Part shown: positions 56,929 to 64,000 of the stretch, one piece after another
Layout: each line of letters starts with the position of its first letter
How positions within the stretch are numbered: the stretch's first letter is position 1
From: Chlorophyllum brunneum
Taxonomy: Eukaryota > Basidiomycota > Agaricomycetes > Agaricales > Agaricaceae
Assembly (NCBI GenBank): GCA_963576785.1
Contig: OY756140.1
Location: 682,001-746,000, forward strand
Length of the DNA stretch: 64,000 nucleotides
Reading direction: 5' to 3'
Notes under the pieces: generated by a model
What the model was told of the DNA's origin: nothing
Databases searched by the model: none
What the model saw: the letters and a program-made list of their open reading frames with translations, nothing else
Position numbers and translations under genes: made by a program

Positions 56929-59095
56929 ATGAATACATATGAACCGGGAACAGTTCTACTTGGGGACGGAGAGGAGAGCTTTTTGCTCCTGTATCTTTGT
57001 CTTTTTGGGTCGATTCTCTACCTCCTCTGGCTACGCAGGGACAGGGCTAATGTGAGTCTCGCTGAAGGCAATTGTAAACGCTGAATTTTCCGCTGATTCC
57101 CTGTAATACACTTTTTGGCAGTACAACCAAATCTCCGCTGTGGGATTTTCTGGAACTTTTGTCTCATTCATTAGCGCCCTCAGATGCCTGCACAATCCAG
57201 TGAAGATGTTGAAGAAGGCTTACATGCAGGTGAGAGTTAATATCGTCGCCCAGATGTTATTACTCACGTCTGTTCAGTTTCCCAATGGTATATTTAGGTA
57301 CCCAACACTCACCCGTTGGGTTGTTGTTGTCGCAAAGTCGAAGTATGTGGAAGAATTGCGGAAGGCGCCTGAAGACGAGCTTTCCGCTTCAGAAGCTGTG
57401 AATGAGGTGCACTTATGGCTACCTTCTGACACGAATCTGTACTGACCTTTAGACCAGATCCTCCAGTTGTCGCATACAATAGACTCAAGGCTCCTTGCTA
57501 ATACAGAGCTCAAGTCTCTTCTCGGCGCTCAACTTGCACGAAACCTGCACCAGATATTGCCTGAAATGCATTCTGAGCTGGGACAGTTCACAGATGACCT
57601 TATTTTGCCTGAGGAAGATGGTGTGTTCCGAGTCATTCTGGGGTATTCTACGCAGCTCATATAATGTCCAGGATGGAAATACCTTGACGAAACTGAGGTC
57701 CTGACACGCATATGCAATCGAGCAATCAATCGGGCATTGGTTGGGTATTGTTTGTGTAGGTCTTGGAAACCCGCCCACACAACAATACTCATCTAGCCTA
57801 GGTCGAAACCCGGAATTCGCAGATTTGTCCATAAATGTTACCTGCAACCTAGAAAAATATGGAAGGTACCTCGGTTTACTACCCGCGATGCTTCGACCGT
57901 AAGTCCCCTCCGCCTTTGTATGGTACCGCGGTGTCGCGTATTGTGGTTTCCCATAGATTCTTCGCGTTTCTCTTCACACCACTACCACGCATTAAGCGAC
58001 GGTTGCGGAATCTGCTTGTCAATGCATTGAGGGAACGTCAAGAAATGTTTGTTGAACGAGGAGATTCGTTCCCTGTAAGCATATACTGTTGTCGTCTCCT
58101 ATTTTTCTAAACCGGCCGCCGAAGAGCGACATGATCACTTGGTTCGTCAACTACGACACGAAATCGGAAATGCCCATAGACGAGTTAGCAAGTCATATAC
58201 TGTTAGTGAACTATCTTGCGGTGCGTCCTACGATAAACGTATGTGCGCTCAACGCGGCACCTTTGAAAGACTAATCATTCCCGCTTGCCCCCAGGTGATG
58301 AGCCAAGCATTTCGCAACCTTGCTAAACATCCTGATACTGCCAGAATACTTCGTTTTGAAGTAGAAAGTATTGTCAGGCAGAACGGCTGGTCAAAGATGG
58401 CCATCGACAAAATGCATAGAGTAGAAAGCTTCCTCAAAGAGACGATGCGGTTGGGCGAGGAGACAGCTAATACCTCCTACCCATGTTGTACGCTGCACAT
58501 GAATACTTGAAACCCCACCTCACTCACGCCATTTCGAAAAACAGTGACCATGGCTCGAAAAGCTCTTCGTCCAATCACATTCTCCAGTGGTACTACTGTC
58601 CCTCCGAATACGCACCTTTTTGTCGGTTCAACACTACTTCATATGGATGGCTGCCATTACCCAGAACCAGATGTATTCAATCCCTTCCGCTTTGCCTCAT
58701 CATCATCAGACAGTGACCCGCAACCATCACGGACATCCTCATCTTCCTCCGATTCATCTCCTCCATCGTCTCCTGACCCATCGTCTCCTGAGGCTTCAAC
58801 GGCTCTAGCGGGCCCCTCGTCGGACTCACCAACATTGATATCATCGGTACCAGTCTCGTCGACTCTTCCTGCCACATCATCTACATTTCTTGCATGGGGC
58901 CACGGGAAACACGCGTGTCCCGGGAGGTTCTTTGCATCCTCCGCATTGAAACTCATGCTAGCGCATTTTGTGCTGACCTTCGACTTTCGACTACCCCCTT
59001 TGTATGACGCAGATGGAGAGAAGGGAAAGAGATGGGGTGATAGTAAGGATGAAAAGATCCTGTGGATTGAAGTGCGGAGGCGTCAGCGAAGATAG
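56929..59095 (+). CDS. cytochrome P450 monooxygenase with unusual Ser/Pro insertion
   Basis: The start at 56929 gives a short luminal segment and one membrane anchor (SFLLLYLCLFGSILYLLWLRR). Landmarks in order: VVVVAKSKYVEELRKAPEDEL; an I-helix reading LLVNYLAVRPT (usually A-x-H-T-T in related fungal P450s); NLAKHPDTARILRFEVE; K-helix ETMR (ExxR); RKALRPITFSSGT; PEPDVFNPFRF (PERF); and the heme-binding loop FLAWGHGKHACPGRFF with the thiolate Cys. Between PERF and the heme loop is a ~55-residue Ser/Pro/Asp-rich insertion (58.69-58.88 kb), about twice the usual spacing. The splice after ETMRLG (58.46-58.54 kb) is uncertain: a donor at gtacgc or a GC-AG intron is needed. The family resembles ent-kaurene-oxidase-like fungal P450s; the substrate is unknown. 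Confidence 0.85.
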
Positions 59096-59541
59096 AGTTT
59101 TAGTAGGTGGGGTAAGTGTATTGAGTCTGATGCATGATGGCTGTGGGTTTTCGTATGCAACTTTCGTTGTTTTGGTCTGCACAAAGTCGTAGGGCCTTGT
59201 TTGGCGAATGTGAGCACCTAAATCTCGCCATATGCACTTTAATGTTGGGTGCTGACATCTGGCAGTGGTAGCTGTAATGTCAGGCATAAATTGACCCGTC
59301 CCCTTTGTTGGTGGTCTCCATTCTTGTTAATTAAGCCAGCTGAACTGAACCGTGATTGACCGAACCATAAAACGTTCAATTTAATTTTCCTCATTTCTTA
59401 AAAATACCTATATATTACTAGAACACTAATTAGAATATAGGACTGGTATCTATCGTATGAAGACAGGCATTAGTATACTATATACTCTAGCTGTTCCAGG
59501 GCCAAGGGTAATGTACTGGGAGCCCCCAAAAAATCTCGAGG
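59096..59541. other. convergent 3' intergenic region
   Basis: This lies between the stops of the P450 and the lipase genes. It is AT-rich, especially 59.33-59.48 kb, and fits 3' UTR and terminator sequence. No gene is seen. Confidence 0.5.
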
Positions 59542-61675
59542 TTAACTCTTGTTCATGCCCTCCCCCTTCCCTCCCTGCTCCTCTGCTTCAGAAATGGATG
59601 GCTCGACACGGCTGAGGGGTCTAGGAGTGATCGATCCACTACTGTTTGTCGTAGCACGAGGATGTCCGTTAGGCAGAGAAGCTCTGGGAGTGGTGCCCCA
59701 ACTGCTCGATTTACTGTCCTCTACGACCTTCGCCGCGAGTAACGAACTCCCAGGGGCTTGCACTCTCGCGCCGGCATCTTCAAGACTGTGAAGCATCTGC
59801 TCTCTCTCTTCTTCTTGGCTCTTTCTCTTTACACTTGCGGGTTCTTCCCTCTGTTCTCCCTGCTCCTCTCCTACATCTCTCTCAGCTTCTTCGTCTTTCT
59901 GTCCCTCGACCTCCCTAGCTAGCATGTCTACAATGCCGAGATAAAACGTCGCTGGCCGGAACTTGATCTCTTTCCCCATGATCTCAGCCCATTTGTACCG
60001 TGCAGTATTGATCCAGCCAACGAGGTCGAGATGGTTGACTTGGGAAAGTGTGCCAAGATATGTTCCCTTTACATGAATGAGTTAGTTCTATTTTAAGTAG
60101 GGAGAATGAAGTGTATACCCATTTCGCGGATTCAATGGAGACAAGACCGTCGTTCGGGCCTTCTTTTTCTAGGATTACGGAGTGTGGCCACCTAGACACT
60201 ATCAAACAACCGCAAAAACGTGTTAGTGGGGAACTCACTTCCAAGTGTCGATCAGACCAGGATTATAAACGGCACCCCAGCTGAAATACCTCACACCCTG
60301 GACGTCAGGTGTCTCCTCGTTGAAGACTTTCATACGCTCCAACGTGAGACACTCAAAGGCTTTGCCATCTCCGCCACCGTTTGGTAGGAGGTCGAGAAGG
60401 GAAAGGACAGAGGGCATGCGTTCGCGGCCGACAGTTTCAAGGAAGTGGTCAGCAAAGGCAGAGCCGCGATGTGGTGTGGCTATAGTCGTTATGCTCAAGA
60501 CGTCAAATCTACGATGCGTGAGATGGGTCGTTAGGTATCGACAGTCGAGACCGCCCATGCTATGGCCTGATGATATTTGAGCTTGCTGGGCGTTGGAAAA
60601 GAAGACTTGATACCTATTAAATGTACGCTTTTGCCAGGGTATACTTGGGATATACGTTCTTCTAGTACTTTGGCACGGTCGACGTAACTGCTGGTTGCAG
60701 GTACGCGGGTTATGAGAATTTCGGTGCCGTTCTGTTCTAGAACTTCCTTGATCCCCCGCCAGTGGGTGACCTGTACAGGGGCGATTGCAGGCCCTATCGT
60801 GACGGAATCAAAGCCGAGAAGACCATGGCAAAATACTATAGGATTGTTCGTGGATTTATCTGGAGGGAAAGGTGAGAAATTCGCAAGGTGCAAGGTAGGC
60901 GAAACATACATTTCTTCTTGAGTTGTTGTTGACGATCTTCTTCGGAAAGTAATGAATCGTTGTTGGAAGCGGAGTCCTTGGACTCGCTGAACCACCAGGA
61001 GAAGTTTGATGTACTCGGGAGACCGGGAAGGAAAGATGAGGTAGTGGATGTCGAATCTGCGGAAGCCAGGGTAGAGACGGTGCGGGATGGTGGTAGGGAC
61101 ATGCGGCGGAGGGTATCAACGGAGGAACGGCGAGGGGGAGAATTGTTAAGTACGATCGGAGGAAGCTGGATGTCAGAAAACGGAGCATCGCTGAAAGAAG
61201 TTGTGACCTCGAGGGGCGGAGAAAGTGAAGAGGTTGGCAGGGTGGAGCGGGTGAGATTGCCAAGGAAGGGTGGGGGACGTGCTAGATTGCGCGCTCTGAA
61301 CGCCGGAGGCAGTCGTGCGGCCGGTGGACGGGCTATCAGTGGTTCGCTCAGAGCTTCTCGGAGGAGAGCTAGGTCGGGCGGGTTGGAGGGTGGGGACGAG
61401 TCGGAGCCAGATTCTGAGCCGGAGCGACTGTGTGGGCGGCTCGGGGACCAGTTGGAAAGCCAGCGCAGGACGGGGGCTGGGTGGCCTAAGGCCGGGCTTG
61501 GGAGAGCGATGGAGCGGGGCCGGCGCATGGTGGAAGGACTGTCGGGGGACTCGTCGAGTGTTGTGGGCGAGCCTGCGCGGAACCCGAGGAGAGCCTCAAG
61601 GCGGTCTGCAAGACGAGAACGGGAGGACGGGCGAGAGGACGGAAGACCGGACATTGGGGTTCGGCATTGGCTCAT
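59542..61675 (-). CDS. alpha/beta-hydrolase, triacylglycerol lipase-like, with long disordered N-terminus
   Basis: This is a serine lipase/esterase resembling bacterial lactonizing lipases and the fungal triacylglycerol lipase LipA-like group. The start at 61675 opens a ~265-residue Ser/Pro/Arg-rich region with no fold apparent. A TGT-splitting intron leads to the hydrolase core: NPIVFCHGLLGFDSVTIG (oxyanion region), THWRGIKEVLEQNG, ILITRVPATSS and the nucleophile GHSMGGLDCRYL (Ser). It continues with ITTIATPHRGSAFADHFLE, EKEGPNDGLVSIESAKWG (probable catalytic Asp) and QVNHLDLVGW (His). The C-terminus is a Glu/Gln-rich coil ending EGMNKS. No signal peptide is visible, so it is probably intracellular. 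The Ser-rich head suggests phospho-regulation (inference). Confidence 0.85.
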
Positions 61676-63151
61676 TCACCTTCACTCTGCCCTCGTCGCC
61701 GTGAACAGACAACTTTTGGATCCATGTGACGTCACACATCCTTTCTGCCCATGCCACCACCACATCTTCCCTCCATCCTTCCTCCCAGCGAAGCCGTGCC
61801 GGACAGTAGGTCACCAGTCCACCCACCCAGCGTATTCTCACGTCACAAGCCACCACCACCACTGAGCAGATCAAGGCCGCAGAACAGAATGGCAACGTCA
61901 CCCAACCAGACCAGTAAATCACATGAAATCTTATTCCGTCCACTCCATCTAATTCCGCTCTAGGACTCCCATCTACATCTGTGCTCTCCAAGGTGCGTCT
62001 GCCCTTCTTTTTTCTGACTGCCGCTGTCTGAGCACAGCAGACTGTTTCCGCCTCTATCCCAACCACGATCGCCTAATGGCCCACCGGAAGCGCGATCACA
62101 ACTCCGACACCACCACCGACATCATCACCTGGAATAACCAACATGTTTAGCTCTGAATGCCTTGACACTCCGATCTCCTCAGCCGTCTTTAACCGTGTCC
62201 CCTCACCCAATCATGCTACCTGCTCACATCTGGCGTCGGTTCACAATGTTTGCGACCGGGGCTAACTTATAAAATCCTCGCCAAAATATGCGTCGTCCTG
62301 CGTTTAATACTGAAATTCGATTCAAATGTAAAATGGAATGCTTTTTCCAAGTTATCTTGGATCCCTAGGCCTACTTGTACAATATCCCTTGTGCTGATGT
62401 GCCTAATACCGGTCCCATGATGCCGTGGATATCTGCTCAATGGGTGTGCATGGTGGTAGGGCAGGACAGTCTGCCTTTTTCTGTCGATGATGTCGTTTTT
62501 CCTATGAGAAACTGGAGTGGACCCCGAATCTGACGGCTAGTATCTGGATCTCAACTAGGGACTCACGCCTATGATATTCAGACGCTGACCACTGAGGCGA
62601 GGATCGCGAACCTACCACTAATGCTGATCGTGGAGCTGAGCAAAGGTAAGTGGTGGATACTCCGACCCGGCGAGGGACGACATACTCCAGGAAGTCAGTG
62701 CTTTGAATGCATGCTTTCACCCAAAGCCGTTTTTGCGCTCGTGCCAAAACTCGTGTACGCAATGTTCTGGCCCCTGGACCATGACGCCGTTTGTGAGGTG
62801 ATATCAAGCTGTGGTTACTCCAGCCCGACCAGAGCATATCTTCTAGACACTTGCTACTCGGACGGACGAACTACGTGCGAACCAGCACCATATTCTTGCA
62901 CACACGTGGGCCTCCGCTGCAAACAACACAATAGAGCACACAAAGCACAGCCACTCCTGAAGTTCAATTACGCGTCCCTGGCACACCACGAGGACCCTCC
63001 ATGTAAAAACACAACCGAGCTCCACCACTTTCTTGCATGAAATCGCTCAAACGACAGCAGGTCACACAATCGTTATAAAAGAATACTGATCACATTAAAC
63101 AATGGAACGAAGGTATACATGCTAAACCCCAAATACTACGCTACGGTGTGG
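61676..63151. other. 1.5-kb region with one orphan open frame, otherwise nothing recognised
   Basis: The first ~400 bp should carry the lipase promoter (cttcctccc-type pyrimidine tracts around 61.74-61.80 kb). A single uninterrupted frame with an ATG runs 62621-63040 (139 aa, rich in Cys and His, e.g. SSCGYSSPTRAYLLDTC). It matches no family I know and lacks a recognisable signal peptide or domain. I do not call it a gene. No repeats or RNA genes were seen. Confidence 0.4.
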
Positions 63152-63638
63152 TCAAGCGTTGATGTTGATGGGAGTGCACCCGATAGCGATAACGCCGTCT
63201 ATGAATTTTATGAAACACCGTGGTTAGCTGTCGAGTTCAGAAAACAGAAAGACCCCAAGTCAGGCTCTTACTGAAACTGTTGTTGGAGCAGCAGACGGGC
63301 TGAGCAGTGCTGGAGAACAATCAACCCTTTGGCAGTACACGAAATAGTTGGCTTTCTTACCAGCTATTTCCGGATCTACTCATAAAGGAGATAGGTATAC
63401 AATTAAAACCAAGTAGCGTGCCGATGTGTTCATCAACGTCAGGCAAGCCCCGAACCAAGTGCTTGACGGCCTGGAGAGAGCTGGAGTCTGCCTTCTGGAC
63501 GTGATTGCAACATTGCTGGTTGTGGACATTGCAACTCCCGGTGACGTCACCTTCCGACGCGCTCCCAGGAGCGGCGGTGACAGCGGTAGCGAGGACGGCG
63601 GTGACGAGGGCTGCGAGAGTGAAGAGCTTTGTATACAT
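63152..63638 (-). CDS. class I hydrophobin
   Basis: Hydrophobins are secreted amphipathic proteins that self-assemble at air-water interfaces and coat aerial hyphae and fruit bodies. Three exons (63638-63361, 63309-63272 and 63198-63152) give 120 aa. The signal peptide is about MYTKLFTLAALVTAVLATAV, followed by TAAPGSASEG. All eight cysteines are present in the family pattern: C-X6-CC-X35-C-X12-C-X5-CC-X12-C (GSCNVHNQQCCNHV, LLGFNCIPIS, NSCTAQPVCC, IAIGCTPININA). The long C3-C4 loop and the GVIAIGCTPI end mark class I. The position of the two introns within the second half is usual for basidiomycete hydrophobins (family knowledge). A TATA box lies about 110 bp upstream. Confidence 0.95.
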
Positions 63639-64000
63639 TATAGTAGTGGGATAGTGACGAAAGTGATGAGGTAGTGATGAGCAAAAGAGTGACTTGGAGG
63701 TAGAAAGGCAAGTTTGGACTGAGAGAAGGTAAACAGGGACGGGGGATTTTATAGCTGCGCGTGTGCGATTCCTGTGTCAGCCATGCACCACTCACGGGAC
63801 TGGTTTTGAACATTGAAAGTATGTACTTGTTAAATTCAAGCTCAGGGAACTTTGTTTACCACCAGTTGTAAGTGTGCGAGCGCTCAAGAAGTTCGATGCA
63901 GCATTTAAAGGTAGATATCCTAAATGCCCAACGGTCAATACCAATGAATCTGGGGCGTCAGGAGGATCATCGAATAATTGAATGGGCAAGGCGCATATAT
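63639..64000. promoter_or_regulatory. hydrophobin upstream region to the window end
   Basis: This stretch contains the hydrophobin promoter, including a TATA box at 63747-63753. No further gene is recognisable before the window ends. Confidence 0.5.
63747..63753 (-). promoter_or_regulatory. TATA box of the hydrophobin gene
   Basis: On the minus strand TATAAAA lies about 110 bp before the ATG, in a G/C-rich flank (gctataaaatccccc). A strong TATA box fits a highly expressed, developmentally regulated gene. Confidence 0.7.

Noticed and set aside
57274..57847. Minus-strand frames opposite P450 exons
   Set aside because: They are antisense shadows. The plus-strand exons contain the conserved P450 sequence.
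60960..61865. 301-codon plus-strand frame opposite the lipase N-terminus
   Set aside because: It is long only because the GC-rich Ser/Pro/Arg coding strand lacks stops in antisense. No domain is present, and the minus strand joins in frame to the hydrolase core.

Overview
The window is nuclear DNA of a filamentous basidiomycete, most likely a mushroom-forming, plant-matter-degrading Agaricomycete. The evidence is dense short introns (about 50-70 bp, GT-AG, often many per gene), several microexons, a class I hydrophobin, a GH5 cellulase with a fungal cellulose-binding module, a fungal P450, and housekeeping proteins of clearly fungal type. No CRISPR array, rRNA operon or intact transposon is visible. 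Gene models were assembled by joining reading frames across splice sites. Where the joined exons restored conserved motifs and a length divisible by three, I give exact boundaries.

Layout, left to right. 0.2-13 kb: tRNA dihydrouridine synthase DUS2; a small unknown protein divergent from the KEOPS kinase BUD32; the mitochondrial biotin enzyme MCC-alpha; an MDR-type oxidoreductase followed by decayed tandem copies of itself, a 28-bp tandem repeat and a tRNA-like sequence; ceramide glucosyltransferase; and a homeodomain factor. 13-27 kb: exocyst subunit Sec3, a REEP/Yop1-type ER-shaping protein, a Zn(II)2Cys6 transcription factor and a Prm10/ThrE-like membrane protein.

27-41 kb, all on the minus strand: a RING-containing SNF2 helicase of the Rad5/HLTF type, a catalytically degenerate RNase III-like protein with a dsRNA-binding motif, a CHD/Mit1-like PHD-chromo-SNF2 remodeller and a lipid-droplet-associated hydrolase. 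The last shares a 75-bp divergent promoter with exocyst Sec8. 46-64 kb: an LYR/Cup1-like protein, a secreted GH5 endoglucanase with an N-terminal CBM1, the ribosome-export GTPase Lsg1, an FHA-domain checkpoint-type kinase, S-formylglutathione hydrolase, a P450, an alpha/beta-hydrolase lipase and a hydrophobin.

Most of the window is ordinary core-genome content. No metabolic gene cluster or new defence-like system is evident. The most unusual signals concern gene architecture: an exon holding only the start codon of Lsg1, 6- and 8-nt microexons, a kinase catalytic loop on an 8-nt exon followed by a non-canonical GA donor, a dead RNase III domain, and the decaying oxidoreductase array.
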